NCBI RefSeq assembly: GCF_011378715.1
Contig: NZ_WTKU01000002.1
Location: 273,852-337,851 of the forward strand
DNA: 64,000 nt
Direction: 5' to 3'
From: Psychromonas sp. SA13A
GTDB taxonomy: Bacteria > Pseudomonadota > Gammaproteobacteria > Enterobacterales > Psychromonadaceae
The translations under genes and the position numbers were made by a program. This document shows, one piece after another, positions 9,857-20,070 of the stretch (position 1 is the first letter of the stretch; every line of letters begins with the position of its first letter). Under the pieces are notes generated by a model. The model was given only the letters and a program-made list of their open reading frames with translations, made no database searches and had not been told where the DNA came from.

Positions 9857-11761
9857 ATGAGTGAATCTACTACTACGTGTAAATGGATTTCAGACAAAAT
9901 AGTATTAATTGCTGCATTAGCAGCTATATCATTATCAATCTTTCAAATATGGCAAGGAATAACAGCCGACTTAGCCGCTACCATATTTAGACCTATTCAC
10001 TTAAGCTGGGTATTAATCCTAGTATTTTTTACCCTACCACTAATTAAATCGCAACGTTCGACAGGTTTATACCTAATGGGGCGTATCATAGACTTAATCT
10101 TTATTGCCGCGATAGCTTGGGCTTCTTATCATATCGTTGCCTTTGACTATGACGATATTTCATTCTTATTAGATGGATTAACAACGCTTGATCAAATATC
10201 CGGTTTAATTATTTTAGTGTTATTACTAGAAGCAACAAGACGTACGGTTGGTTTAGTCATGGTGTTTATAGCCGCATTATTTTTAGTGTATGCGATTTTT
10301 GGTAATTACCTACCTGGCTCTGTGGCAAGTAAAGGCTTTGCTGTTGAGGAGATCATTAGATTCCATATATATTCAACCAATGGTGTTTATGGAGCGCCAC
10401 TCGCAATTGCTGCTGGTGTAGTTTTTATCTTTGTATTGTTTGGTGCCTTTTTACAGGTAACTGGAGCGGGTAAATTCTTTATCGATGCTTCTTTCTCAAT
10501 TGCTGGAAAATATCGTGGTGGCCCAGCAAAAGCGAGTGTTATTGCTTCAGCTGCTTTAGGTTCAATTTCAGGATCTGCCATTGCTAATACGGTAACCACT
10601 GGCGCATTGACCATACCTATGATGAAAAAATTAGGCTATAAACCAGAGCAAGCTGCAGGTATAGAAGCGGCGGCGTCTACAGGTGGTCAAATCATGCCTC
10701 CTGTTATGGGTGCAGGTGCGTTTGTAATGGCTCAGTTTACGGGCATTCCCTACAGTGAAATTTTATTAGTATCGATAGCTCCTGCTATTTTATATTTTGC
10801 TTGTACCTTGCTTTATGTCCACCTAATGGCGTGTAAATTAGGCTTACAAGGCATGGAAATCACTGAGAAAATTTCCGTGGTGTTAAAAAATGGTTGGCAT
10901 TTCCTCGTACCATTAATTTTAATCACTAGTTTACTGTTAATGAGTTATTCACCTATATTGGTGGGTATTTCAGGCTGTGTGGCTATTTTGGTGGCTGCTA
11001 TGTGTAGAAAGCATAGCCGTATTACCGTAGCGGTTTTCTTTGAAGGTATGAAGGAAGGGGCGCTATTAGCATTACCTATTTCTGTGGCTTGTGGTACTGC
11101 TGGTATTGTAGTCGGTGTCGTAGGACAAACAGGAATTGGATTGCAATTTACACAGTTCTTAATGGCATTGTCTGGCGGATATTTATGGTCTGTATTAGGC
11201 TTGATTGCAATCGCAGCGGTAATCCTAGGAATGGGATTACCCGTAACCGCAGCCTATATCGTTTTATCTATTATGGCAGTGCCAAGTTTAACGGAGTTAG
11301 GTGTTGGCTTACTAGCGGCACACATGATTGTATTTTGGCTATCGCAAACTTCTAATGTCACGCCACCAATTGCATTAGCTGCCTTTGCCGCTGCAGGTAT
11401 AGCTAATACATCACCGATGCGATCTGCAGTTCAAGCATTTAAGTTAGCTCAAGGCTTCTTCATTATTCCTATTATGATGGCTTTTTCTGGGTTGATTTGG
11501 ATGGAAGGTCAAAATATCGACTTTGTTATTGCTATCGTATTAACCATTGGTTTAATTGTTGCATTTGCAGGCACTATAGAAGGACGCTTAGCCACTAAGC
11601 TACCATTGCTTGCCCGTGGGTTATTATTGATTGCTGGGTTTACTATGTTAGTACCTTATCTTTATATCAATATAGCGGGGATCGCGATCATTGTAATGGT
11701 TTGCTTGGTTAATTATCGTTTATCCCGAACTGAAGATGAGGTTGTAGCTGCTCAAATTTAA
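9857..11761 (+). CDS. TRAP transporter permease, fused small and large subunits (4TM/12TM)
   Basis: 634 residues from the ATG at 9857, with GGAG six bases before it. A GTG at 9845 lacks this support. The protein is almost entirely hydrophobic. The first part corresponds to the DctQ-like four-helix subunit and the rest to the DctM-like subunit, with the conserved GSISGSAIANTVTTGALTIP and GGQIMPPVMGAGAF segments. The fusion is standard for TAXI systems. It imports its solute using an ion gradient and works with the binding protein encoded upstream. Confidence 0.92.
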   Translation: MSESTTTCKWISDKIVLIAALAAISLSIFQIWQGITADLAATIFRPIHLSWVLILVFFTLPLIKSQRSTGLYLMGRIIDLIFIAAIAWASYHIVAFDYDDISFLLDGLTTLDQISGLIILVLLLEATRRTVGLVMVFIAALFLVYAIFGNYLPGSVASKGFAVEEIIRFHIYSTNGVYGAPLAIAAGVVFIFVLFGAFLQVTGAGKFFIDASFSIAGKYRGGPAKASVIASAALGSISGSAIANTVTTGALTIPMMKKLGYKPEQAAGIEAAASTGGQIMPPVMGAGAFVMAQFTGIPYSEILLVSIAPAILYFACTLLYVHLMACKLGLQGMEITEKISVVLKNGWHFLVPLILITSLLLMSYSPILVGISGCVAILVAAMCRKHSRITVAVFFEGMKEGALLALPISVACGTAGIVVGVVGQTGIGLQFTQFLMALSGGYLWSVLGLIAIAAVILGMGLPVTAAYIVLSIMAVPSLTELGVGLLAAHMIVFWLSQTSNVTPPIALAAFAAAGIANTSPMRSAVQAFKLAQGFFIIPIMMAFSGLIWMEGQNIDFVIAIVLTIGLIVAFAGTIEGRLATKLPLLARGLLLIAGFTMLVPYLYINIAGIAIIVMVCLVNYRLSRTEDEVVAAQI

Positions 11762-12241
11762 ATTAAGTTTATGGAGTTAACTTCCATAACATAACCTCTA
11801 CAATTTAAGACCTACATTTTAATATCTATAAGTTAACCGCTATCTCCAAAGAGGGTGATAGCGGTTAATATCAAATTCCAGTGTTAATAAATATCACTGT
11901 TAATGTCTAACATTCAATTCCTAATTACCTACGTCCAATACCTACTAACTAATCACTAATACCTAGTAATTAATGCCATATATTACACTCGTCATAAATT
12001 GCAACGAAAGCTGTATATGCATACAGCTAAATGGGCAATTTTTATTTTAATAGTAAACTCTCAAACATTTAACACATATTTGAAGCATTAATGTTTATTA
12101 ATCGAACAAATTATACTAAATCAGTAGGTTAATATGATTATCCGCTTTTCATTGCATTATCACTTAACTGTTTATTTATACAGTTAATGTTAAATGTATC
12201 ACTTTCAATATTAATTTTTAATAATCTATTAAAATTTTATT
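11762..12241. other. intergenic region with two hairpins
   Basis: Gene-free, AT-rich stretch between the TRAP permease and the GST gene. It holds a small imperfect hairpin just past the permease stop (TATGGAG/CTTCCATA, 11769-11787) and a stronger one at 11832-11868 (TTAACCGCTATC/GATAGCGGTTAA). The second may end the TRAP transcript although its T-run is poor. No other structure was recognised. Confidence 0.5.
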
Positions 12242-12253
12242 GAACGATCGTTC
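12242..12253. promoter_or_regulatory. palindrome GAACGATCGTTC, probable TetR operator
   Basis: Perfect 12-bp palindrome 42 bases before the GST start codon. The same GAACNNNNGTTC pattern occurs before the CMD gene (twice) and before the TetR gene at 27 kb, so that regulator is the likely ligand. Confidence 0.6.
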
Positions 12254-12294
12254 TGTATGTGTTTCAATATTATCATCATAAAAAGGAGCATGAC

Positions 12295-12972
12295 ATGATC
12301 AAGTTTTATTTTCACCACACACCAAACCCAATGAAAGTAGCATTATTTCTAGAAGAAACTGGCCTTCCATTTGAGTTAGTTGCACTTGATACTTTAAAAG
12401 GAGAGCAACACACACCTGAATATCGTCAAATAAATCCAAATGCTAAAGCACCGGCCATTGAGGATGACGGTACACGTGTTTTTGATTCAAATGCAATTTT
12501 GATGTACTTATCTGAAAAAACTGGAAAATTGGCTGGCCAACCTGGTGATCGTGCTGAAATGCTTTCTTGGTTAATGTTTATTGCTTCTGGTCTTGGTCCA
12601 TATTCTGGTCAATGTGTACATTTCCGTCATGCGGCACCAGAAGGTAATGATTATGCAGTTAACCGTTATTTACGTGAAGCGCAACGTCATTATGAAGTGT
12701 TAGATACGCATTTAGCTGGGCGTGAATATATTGTTGGCGAAGAGTATACTATTGCCGATGTCTCTGCATGGGGCTGGATTGATAAAGCGCCAGTAGTATT
12801 GGGCGAAGAAGGGCTAACACCTTACCCTAATATTAAACGTTGGTTTGATAGTATTAATAGTCGTCCAGCAGCAGCACGAGCTAGAGAGATGGGTAAAAAC
12901 ATCACATTTAAGAAAGAGTTTGATGAAGAAGCTAAACGGGCATTCTTCCCATCAAACTATCCTAAGGTTTAA
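12295..12972 (+). CDS. glutathione S-transferase family protein (YfcG/GstB-like)
   Basis: 225 residues from the ATG at 12295, preceded by AAAAAGGAG. An upstream ATG at 12259 would add 12 residues and lacks a binding site. N-terminal thioredoxin-fold domain with the HTPNPMKVALFLEE entry and the cis-proline segment NAKAPAIED. The E/D-S glutathione contact is VFDSNAILMYL, and the C-terminal all-helical domain includes YTIADVSAWGW. It probably acts in glutathione-dependent disulfide or electrophile handling. Followed 24 bases later by yghU in the same direction. A TetR-type palindrome lies in its promoter. Confidence 0.88.
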   Translation: MIKFYFHHTPNPMKVALFLEETGLPFELVALDTLKGEQHTPEYRQINPNAKAPAIEDDGTRVFDSNAILMYLSEKTGKLAGQPGDRAEMLSWLMFIASGLGPYSGQCVHFRHAAPEGNDYAVNRYLREAQRHYEVLDTHLAGREYIVGEEYTIADVSAWGWIDKAPVVLGEEGLTPYPNIKRWFDSINSRPAAARAREMGKNITFKKEFDEEAKRAFFPSNYPKV

Positions 12973-12996
12973 TCGTTACATTGCTAAGGAATTAAT

Positions 12997-13863
12997 ATGA
13001 CTGAACAATATACACCACCAAAAGTTTGGGTTGAAAACACCGAAGGTGGCAATAAATGGGCGAGCATTAACCGTCCTGTTTCTGGTGCCACTCATGAAAA
13101 AGCATTGCCTGTGGGTAACCATTCGCTGCAACTTTATTCATTAGGTACACCTAACGGTCAAAAAGTCACTATTCTTCTTGAAGAGTTATTGGCCGCAGGT
13201 GTTAAAGAAGCTGAGTATGATGCTTACTTGATCAATATTGGTGAAGGTGAGCAATTCTCTTCAGGATTTGTGGGTGCAAACCCTAACTCTAAAATTCCAG
13301 CGCTGGTGGATAAATCGAGTGAACAGTCTGTTAATGTTTTTGAATCAGCTTCAATTTTAGTTCATTTAGCAGAGAAATTTGGGCATTTTTTACCAACAAA
13401 AGGTGCGGCGAGAACAACGACTTTTAATTGGTTATTTTGGGCTCAAGGTTCAGCTCCTTTCTTGGGTGGTGGATTTGGTCATTTTTATGCTTACGCAGAT
13501 GAAAAATTTGAGTATCCAATCAATCGTTTTGCAATGGAAGCTAAGCGTCAACTGGATGTATTAGATAAGCAACTTGCTAACAATACTTATGTAGCGGGTG
13601 AAGAGTTTACGATTGCTGATATCGCAATATGGCCATGGTATGGAAATCTAGTACTTGGGAACTTATATGATGCTGCAGAGTTTTTACAAGTTGACACTTA
13701 TACGCACGTTTTACGATGGGCAAAAATGCTTGAAGCGCGAGAAGGTGTACAAAGAGGACGTATAATAAACCGTTCTTGGGGTGAGGATTGGGAACAAGTT
13801 CCTGAGCGTCATTCAGCTGCAGATATTGATGCAGTATTAGCTAAAAAACCAAAAGAGGTTTAA
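12997..13863 (+). CDS. yghU: glutathione-dependent disulfide-bond oxidoreductase YghU
   Basis: 288 residues, the same length as E. coli YghU. The family-specific N-terminal extension (YTPPKVWVENTEGGNKWASINRP, written here in parts: YTPPKVW and GGNKWASINRP) precedes the thioredoxin fold with TPNGQKVTILLEE and NSKIPALVD. The helical domain carries EFTIADIAIWPWYG. This nu-class GST binds two glutathiones and reduces disulfides in the cytoplasm. It is transcribed with the upstream GST gene, so both probably fall under the same TetR-type operator. Confidence 0.93.
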   Translation: MTEQYTPPKVWVENTEGGNKWASINRPVSGATHEKALPVGNHSLQLYSLGTPNGQKVTILLEELLAAGVKEAEYDAYLINIGEGEQFSSGFVGANPNSKIPALVDKSSEQSVNVFESASILVHLAEKFGHFLPTKGAARTTTFNWLFWAQGSAPFLGGGFGHFYAYADEKFEYPINRFAMEAKRQLDVLDKQLANNTYVAGEEFTIADIAIWPWYGNLVLGNLYDAAEFLQVDTYTHVLRWAKMLEAREGVQRGRIINRSWGEDWEQVPERHSAADIDAVLAKKPKEV

Positions 13864-13920
13864 AGCTTAAACGTCGAGTGGGCGTACGTACTATGCAAGT
13901 GCTAAATAAGTGCTTATAGA

Positions 13921-13957
13921 AGAAGGCCAAGTAAGATAATCTCCTACTTGGCCTTTT
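13921..13957 (+). terminator. intrinsic terminator after yghU
   Basis: AAGGCCAAGTA and TACTTGGCCTT arms with an 11-base loop and TTTTT. It lies between convergent yghU and afuC and may serve both strands. Confidence 0.85.
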
Positions 13958-13974
13958 TATATTTTGTAATCTAA

Positions 13975-15048
13975 CTATTTAGCATCGGCAGGCAATAAAA
14001 ATAAGCCCGTTGGATTAATCGTTAAAAATGCTCGTTCAGCTAAAGAGGCATTAAATTGTGAAGAGTTAAGTTGCAATAATATTTCATGCTCTTGCCAAGT
14101 TACACTCACTTCGTACATAGCCCCCATATAAGCAACTTTGTTCACTTGGCAACGTTGACTTTCATCACCTTGGTTAGTTAATAGGATCGCTTCAGGTCTA
14201 ACGCCAATTAAATAGTTTCCACTTTTAAAACCTTCAACCATGGTCGGATCGGCAGGGGTCTTGTAACCATTAATGTTAATTTGTTCACCATCAAACTCAC
14301 CTGGGAAGATATTAGCTTCACCCATAAAGTTTGCCATAAACATCGACGCTGGATTTTTGTAAAGCTCAGTGGGCGAACCTTGCTGCATAATTTTGCCATC
14401 TTTCATTACTATCACGGTATCTGACACGGCAAATGCTTCTGTTTGGTCATGCGTTACATACAAAGAAGTGATGTTGAAACGTTGCTGTAGTTCACGAATG
14501 GTTTCTCGCATGCTACGGCGTAAATTTGCATCTAAATTACTGAGAGGTTCATCAAACAACAACACTTTTGGTTTTAATACTAGCGCACGGGCTAGTGCCA
14601 CACGTTGTTGTTGACCACCGGATATTTGATCCACATAACGCTCCCCAAAGCCTTCTAAATCTACTAATTTTAATGCTTCATCAACACGTTGTTTAGTTTC
14701 AGCTTTAGAGATGCCTAGCATCTTTAATCCATAGGCAACGTTTTGGTGTAATGATAAGTGAGGAAATAGTGCATAGGACTGAAATACCATACAGATATCA
14801 CGCTGTTGAATCGAAGTATTGGTGACATCCTCACCATCAATAAATATTTGACCGCTGGTGGGCTTTTCCAATCCAGCCACTAAACGCAATACTGTTGTTT
14901 TCCCACAACCAGAAGGACCTAATAATGTAACTAAACTGCCTTTTTTGATCTCTAAGTCTAAGTTGCCTATGACTTCTTTATCGTCAAACTTTTTGCAGAT
15001 ATTTTTTAATACTACGAAGTTTTCATTTTCCATTTTACTGTTTTCCAT
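13975..15048 (-). CDS. afuC: ABC transporter ATP-binding protein, AfuC-like hexose-phosphate importer
   Basis: 357 residues. Complete nucleotide-binding domain: Walker [10 protein letters not shown] (about residues 44-52), Q-loop [12 protein letters not shown], signature [14 protein letters not shown], Walker [13 protein letters not shown] and H-loop [11 protein letters not shown]-terminal regulatory TOBE-like region follows. The family is usually annotated as ferric-iron transport (FbpC), but this operon follows uhpABC, as in AfuABC, which is known to carry hexose phosphates. It is the last gene of the minus-strand block and starts 18 bases after afuB. Confidence 0.85.
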   Translation of the reverse strand: MENSKMENENFVVLKNICKKFDDKEVIGNLDLEIKKGSLVTLLGPSGCGKTTVLRLVAGLEKPTSGQIFIDGEDVTNTSIQQRDICMVFQSYALFPHLSLHQNVAYGLKMLGISKAETKQRVDEALKLVDLEGFGERYVDQISGGQQQRVALARALVLKPKVLLFDEPLSNLDANLRRSMRETIRELQQRFNITSLYVTHDQTEAFAVSDTVIVMKDGKIMQQGSPTELYKNPASMFMANFMGEANIFPGEFDGEQININGYKTPADPTMVEGFKSGNYLIGVRPEAILLTNQGDESQRCQVNKVAYMGAMYEVSVTWQEHEILLQLNSSQFNASLAERAFLTINPTGLFLLPADAK

Positions 15049-15066
15049 TAATCGTTACTCCAGTCA

Positions 15067-17202
15067 TTATTCTTGGTTGGTTGCTTTAGAACGAGATACA
15101 CGGGTATCACCAACAAGGAAGTCAAAAATCAAAATAATTGCTAACATCACCACGATCAGGACTGATCCGTAGGAAATAGCGATACCGTATTCACCATCTT
15201 CAACACGATTCAAAATATAAGAAGTGGCAACACGCGTTTCCGGTGTAACTAAGAATATAATGGCACTTACTGTGGTCATTGCACGCACAAAGCTATAAAT
15301 CAGTGTCGATAAAATAGCTGGTTTTAATAACGGAAGTAGAATATGGATAATCGTTTTTAAAGAATTAGCGCGTAAACTTAATGAAGCTTCATCCAATGAT
15401 TTATCCAATTGTCCCAGTCCTGCTATACCAGAGCGTATCCCAACGGGCACATTCCTCATCACCATTGATATCACCACAATCGCGGCCGTTCCCGTTAGAT
15501 AAATTGGCGCATCATTAAAGGCTAGTATGTACGACACACCTGCAACTGTTCCAGGTACAGCAAAACAAAGCATGGTTGAGAACTCAATGACTTTTTTGCC
15601 ACGGAATTGTTGTCTAACCACTATGTAAGCAATCAATAAACCGAAGAAAGCAGTTATTGGTGCGGCAATACCAGCATAAGTCATGGTAGTGATTAAAGAA
15701 GGCCAAGCTCCCTCACTCATTCCCATACCAAATAGGTTGATGTAGTTATTAAATGTCAGGCTGTAATCAACACCCCAGTTAACCGTAAAGCTGCCATAAA
15801 AGATGCTACCGTAAAGAAGCACATTAAAGGCCATCCAAAAATATAGAAGACCCGATACACCTAGTTTCAACGATGGTGGTAGTGGTTGAACATCACCACG
15901 GTAAGACTTACCTGAAATAGTCACGTATGAACGTTTACCAATCCATAGATACTGCACTACAAAAATAGCTAAAGAGAATAACAGTAGCACTGCACCTAAA
16001 GTACTTGCCGAAGCATAATCAAGTTGAGCACCCGCAATGTAGAAATAAATCTGTGTTGCTAATACATCAAAACTACCACCCAGTACCAATGGATTACTGA
16101 AGTCAGCAAGAGATTGTACGAAGATGATTAAAAAGGAATTAGCCAATGCAGGTTTTAATAATGGCATCACAATTTGAAAGAAGGTTTGGTAACGGTTAGC
16201 ACGTAATGTATATGACGCTTCTTCTAATGAAGGATGTAAAGATTTCATTGCACCGTCAATAATCATGAAAGACATAGGTGCAAAAGCGAGTACTTGAGCC
16301 ATCCAAATACCAGTAAAACCATATAACCAGTTAGTTTGTTCTAAACCGAACCAATCGGCCATTAATTCAGTAATATAACCTGAACGACCTAACATTAATG
16401 TGACGCCTAAACCCACAACAAAGGGTGGAGTTACAATCGGTAGAATAGAAAATATGCGCGCAATAAATGCAGAACGTTTTGCAATACGCGTAGTATAAAT
16501 GGCAAAAATGAGACCAAAAAAAGTGGCTCCGATACCAACTGATGTGCCTAACATAACCGAGTTTAATATAATTTGTATAATGTGCGATTTGGTGAGTATT
16601 TCAAGGAACTGGAACAGTACAAAATTGCCAGCATCATCCTGAAACATCGGTACAAAAATAGCAATACTTGGATAAATGATAAAAGTAGAGATTAATATAA
16701 TGATGGAAATGAGTGATGCAATAATAAACACATCACCACCAAGGTATTCCATTCTTGAAAAGGCGAGTGTCATTACTGCGCCAAGGGCAATGAATAGAAC
16801 AATCGTGGAGTAACCTAAACCTTGTTCAGTATACCAAGATGAAAGTAGCGTTATAAACATACAGAAAATAGAAAAAACAATATCGAACCAATGTTGTTTT
16901 TTGGCGTATTTGTTTTGTATTTTACGAGGGCGAATTAATAAACCGAGCGGTAAGATAAACCATAGCCAAGAAATATTAGCTGAGCTCCAGCCCATAGCCA
17001 TGTTAATTTCTTCAAAAGTGGAATCGAACACCCCATAATCGAGTGAAAAACTGGGGAGGAATATAAAGCCGGCAAGTAACACTAAAACCCAATAAAAAAT
17101 AGGATCTCGATGTTCAGGAGTAGGCCGGTGACGAGTAGATGATTTATCTGTTATATCATTCATTGTAAAATACCGAGTTAATAAAAAGTTATTTTTAATC
17201 AA
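15067..17202 (-). CDS. afuB: ABC transporter permease with two fused domains, AfuB-like
   Basis: 711 residues with at least a dozen membrane segments. Two EAA loops, which contact the ATPase, are visible: EEASYTLRANRYQTFFQ (about residues 328-344) and DEASLSLRANSLKTIIH (about 607-623). The protein is therefore two BPD_transp permeases in one chain, as in FbpB/AfuB. A few extra N-terminal helices (residues about 35-180) precede the first permease. It forms the inner membrane channel for the AfuA receptor and AfuC ATPase. An ATG at codon 13 (MNDITDKSS, near 17166) is an alternative start. Confidence 0.87.
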   Translation of the reverse strand: MIKNNFLLTRYFTMNDITDKSSTRHRPTPEHRDPIFYWVLVLLAGFIFLPSFSLDYGVFDSTFEEINMAMGWSSANISWLWFILPLGLLIRPRKIQNKYAKKQHWFDIVFSIFCMFITLLSSWYTEQGLGYSTIVLFIALGAVMTLAFSRMEYLGGDVFIIASLISIIILISTFIIYPSIAIFVPMFQDDAGNFVLFQFLEILTKSHIIQIILNSVMLGTSVGIGATFFGLIFAIYTTRIAKRSAFIARIFSILPIVTPPFVVGLGVTLMLGRSGYITELMADWFGLEQTNWLYGFTGIWMAQVLAFAPMSFMIIDGAMKSLHPSLEEASYTLRANRYQTFFQIVMPLLKPALANSFLIIFVQSLADFSNPLVLGGSFDVLATQIYFYIAGAQLDYASASTLGAVLLLFSLAIFVVQYLWIGKRSYVTISGKSYRGDVQPLPPSLKLGVSGLLYFWMAFNVLLYGSIFYGSFTVNWGVDYSLTFNNYINLFGMGMSEGAWPSLITTMTYAGIAAPITAFFGLLIAYIVVRQQFRGKKVIEFSTMLCFAVPGTVAGVSYILAFNDAPIYLTGTAAIVVISMVMRNVPVGIRSGIAGLGQLDKSLDEASLSLRANSLKTIIHILLPLLKPAILSTLIYSFVRAMTTVSAIIFLVTPETRVATSYILNRVEDGEYGIAISYGSVLIVVMLAIILIFDFLVGDTRVSRSKATNQE

Positions 17203-17330
17203 TTTGTTAGATTAAGTATTCCCGAACTGCAGCAAGTGGAAATGTAATTTGTAATCGTGATTGATAATAGAATTAAAATAAAATATTAAGGGGAAATGAG
17301 CAGTACTAATACTGCTCATCTAAGTGAAGG

Positions 17331-18368
17331 TTATTCACCCATTTTTACTTGGTTTACCCATTTATCGATTAAACGTTTACGCTCACTAGATGATCCGTAC
17401 TTATTCATATCGTAATTAATTAAGGTTAGTTTTTTAGGGTCCAGCGCATTAGGTGATTGCTCTGCGGTTGTGTTGGTTAAAATTTGGAACGATTGACCTT
17501 TGTTCCAAGCTAACTCTTGGCCTTCTTTTGATAATACATAATCAACAAAAAGTTTTGCATTATCTAAGTTACGAGCACCTTTAATAATACTCACACCACC
17601 AATTTCATAACCGGTTCCTTCACAAGGAGAAATAAGCTCCAATGGTGCACCTTTAGATTGTTCAAGTGAATAGTCATGTAAGAAGCCTACACCGATTGCG
17701 ATTTCACCACGTGCAGAGTTACGAGATGGTGTTACACCTGATTTAGTGTATTGAGAGATGTTTTTATCTAATGCTTTGAAGTAATCAAACGCTTTATCTT
17801 CAGTCCAAAGTTGGATGAAGGTTGCTAATGCAGTGTATGCAGTGCCTGAACTTTGTGGGTCAGAAATTTGAATTTCATCTTTGTATTCTGGTTTAGTCAG
17901 GTCACTCCAACAACGTGGGATTTCTAACCCTTTCTCTGCAAGGCGTTCAGTATTCACACCAAAACCAAGAATGCCCATATAAACGGCAGATGAGTAATTA
18001 CCTTTACGCTTAGCTGGATCTTTGTATTGATCCATAATGAATTCAAGCTGAGGAGACTTATAAGGTTGCAGTAAATCCATTTCACCCGCTTGAGATTGTG
18101 GATCTAGCGTACCGCCATACCAAACATCGGCACGAGGGTTCTTTTTCTCTGCTTCAATTTTAGCAAACGTGCTACCAGATCCGTTACGTACAAATGAAGT
18201 TTTGACATCATATTTTTCAGAGAATGCTTTAGTTTCTGCAGAACACATTGCATTGGTTGCACTGCAGTAAACAACAAGTCGACCTTCAGCAACGGCTTGT
18301 GGTGCAATGGTCATTGTGGAGCCTAGAACACAAGCGGCTAATAAAGTACGTTGAGTGCTAATTTTCAT
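17331..18368 (-). CDS. afuA: periplasmic substrate-binding protein, AfuA-like
   Basis: 345 residues with a signal peptide cleaved near QAVA-EG (about 27-28). The mature protein begins RLVVYCSATNAMCSAETKAF and contains ADVWYGGTLDPQSQAGEM, both strongly reminiscent of AfuA. AfuA looks like an iron-binding protein but in Actinobacillus it binds glucose-6-, fructose-6- and related phosphates. The tyrosine pair used for iron in FbpA is not evident. It lies between uhpC and afuB, and the 184-base gap before it can hold its own promoter, the expected target of UhpA. Confidence 0.85.
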   Translation of the reverse strand: MKISTQRTLLAACVLGSTMTIAPQAVAEGRLVVYCSATNAMCSAETKAFSEKYDVKTSFVRNGSGSTFAKIEAEKKNPRADVWYGGTLDPQSQAGEMDLLQPYKSPQLEFIMDQYKDPAKRKGNYSSAVYMGILGFGVNTERLAEKGLEIPRCWSDLTKPEYKDEIQISDPQSSGTAYTALATFIQLWTEDKAFDYFKALDKNISQYTKSGVTPSRNSARGEIAIGVGFLHDYSLEQSKGAPLELISPCEGTGYEIGGVSIIKGARNLDNAKLFVDYVLSKEGQELAWNKGQSFQILTNTTAEQSPNALDPKKLTLINYDMNKYGSSSERKRLIDKWVNQVKMGE

Positions 18369-18552
18369 ATTCTTTCCCTTCCTTTTTTTGATAAAAAACT
18401 AATATTTCACTGTGTGAATAAATAATGCCAAAGCATTTAGTCTCGTTATTCCGTTCAACTATTCTGCTAATACAAATATGAATAATGGTGTTAAAACATT
18501 CTAAATTTTCTTTTCAAGAAAACACAAGCGTTAGCAAGTAACAACAATACGG

Positions 18553-19881
18553 CTACCCATTCGCGTTATCTCGCACATCCTGTGCTTTTACAAAAGGTAA
18601 GATTAGTAAACCAATACAAGCTGCAGATAAAGTAATGACACTGAAAAAACCTTCCCAATTAAATCGTTCAATAATTAAAGCAAGTGGGTAGCTAGCAAGT
18701 GCTGCGCCTAAATACCCAAATAATCCTACAAACCCAGTTGCTGTCCCTGCTACATTCTTGTGTGAACATTCAGCGGCTGCCATTCCAATCATCATTTGAG
18801 GGCCAAATACAAAGAAACCAATGGAAAAAAAGCAACCCGATAGCACCACAAAATTATCTACAGGTGTTAACCACAGGGCAGAAACAGAAGCGAAAATACC
18901 CAAAGCAAAAATCAAAATCATTGGAGCGCGGTTACCACGGAAAAATCGGTCTGATCCCCAACCTCCAAATAATGACCCAAGAAAACCGCCTATTTCGAAC
19001 ATGGAAACAGCCGCATTGGCTGAAAAAAGTTCAAATCCATGTCGTTGCATTAAATAAAGGTTTCCCCAATCATTAATAGCGGTACGTACGATATACACCA
19101 AAAAATAAGAGCTACATAAAATCCATATATACTTATTACCTAATACATAAACAGTCAGGATTTTTTTAAAACTTAATCCTTTACCTTCTTGTTCGTGTTG
19201 CTTTTCAAGTGCATCATTTCGCCACTCGCCGACACTAGGTAGACCTAAACTAGTTGGTTTGTCCTGCATTCTGAAACATAAAACAATGCCAACTAATATT
19301 GCCGCAACTCCTGGCATAATGAATCCATAACGCCAGCCCCAAGAGACCGCTATAAAACCAATGACAATAGGGATCAACGCGCCACTTAAATTGTGGCATG
19401 TATTCCAAATAGACCACCAAAAACCACGTTCAGAACGAGAATACCAAGTAGTTAATAGCTTGGCACAAGGTGGCCATCCCCAACCTTGAAAAAAGGCGTT
19501 CGCTACCCACAATGTGGCAAACATAAATAACGATGAACTCAAACCAAAGGCAATATTTATAATGCCCGTTGCTATCAACCCCAATCCCATAAAATAACTA
19601 GGTTTTGATTGATCGCTGACCATCCCGGAAAAAAATTTGGATAGGCCGTAAGTAATATAAAAAAGTGTACCTAAAAAGCCGATATCGGAATGCGCTAACC
19701 CAAGGTCGGAAAGTAAAGCTGGCATCGCAAAGTTCAAACTTTTACGCGTAAAATAAAACATGCCGTAACCAAGATACATAGATAACATTAAGTGCAATCG
19801 CCAGTATTGATAAGTGGCATTAATCTGTACTTGATTAGTTATCGTTTTAGCGGGTTGCTCAGAGGTTAAAAAACCCATCAT
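18553..19881 (-). CDS. uhpC: hexose-phosphate sensor/receptor UhpC (MFS)
   Basis: 442 residues, twelve membrane segments, organophosphate:Pi antiporter family. It resembles E. coli UhpC rather than UhpT in length and in stretches such as YFTRKSLNFAMP, NAFFQGWGWPPCAKLLTTWY, GLPSVGEWRNDALE and FVFGPQMMIGMAAAECSH. UhpC senses external glucose-6-phosphate and signals to UhpB in the inner membrane. No UhpT transporter gene follows, and afuABC sits in its place. Starts 190 bases after uhpB ends. Confidence 0.92.
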   Translation of the reverse strand: MMGFLTSEQPAKTITNQVQINATYQYWRLHLMLSMYLGYGMFYFTRKSLNFAMPALLSDLGLAHSDIGFLGTLFYITYGLSKFFSGMVSDQSKPSYFMGLGLIATGIINIAFGLSSSLFMFATLWVANAFFQGWGWPPCAKLLTTWYSRSERGFWWSIWNTCHNLSGALIPIVIGFIAVSWGWRYGFIMPGVAAILVGIVLCFRMQDKPTSLGLPSVGEWRNDALEKQHEQEGKGLSFKKILTVYVLGNKYIWILCSSYFLVYIVRTAINDWGNLYLMQRHGFELFSANAAVSMFEIGGFLGSLFGGWGSDRFFRGNRAPMILIFALGIFASVSALWLTPVDNFVVLSGCFFSIGFFVFGPQMMIGMAAAECSHKNVAGTATGFVGLFGYLGAALASYPLALIIERFNWEGFFSVITLSAACIGLLILPFVKAQDVRDNANG

Positions 19882-20070
19882 GTGTAAATTCTCCTAACTG
19901 AAAACGATGGTACTGAATGGTGTTGGTGAAAGAGTGAGACTAATTTCTAAATGACTAAGAAAAATTCCTAGTTTTACTGTGTAAGGCCCAGAGTTGTGGG
20001 TTAGGTAACATAATACTTTCCTACTTAACTACCTATTAGATCATTATTAATGGCTTTAGTTGTTGTCATT

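Noticed and set aside
13975..18368. ferric iron ABC transporter
   Set aside because: The family resemblance is real, but the AfuA-type N-terminal sequence and the uhpABC neighbours favour hexose phosphates.
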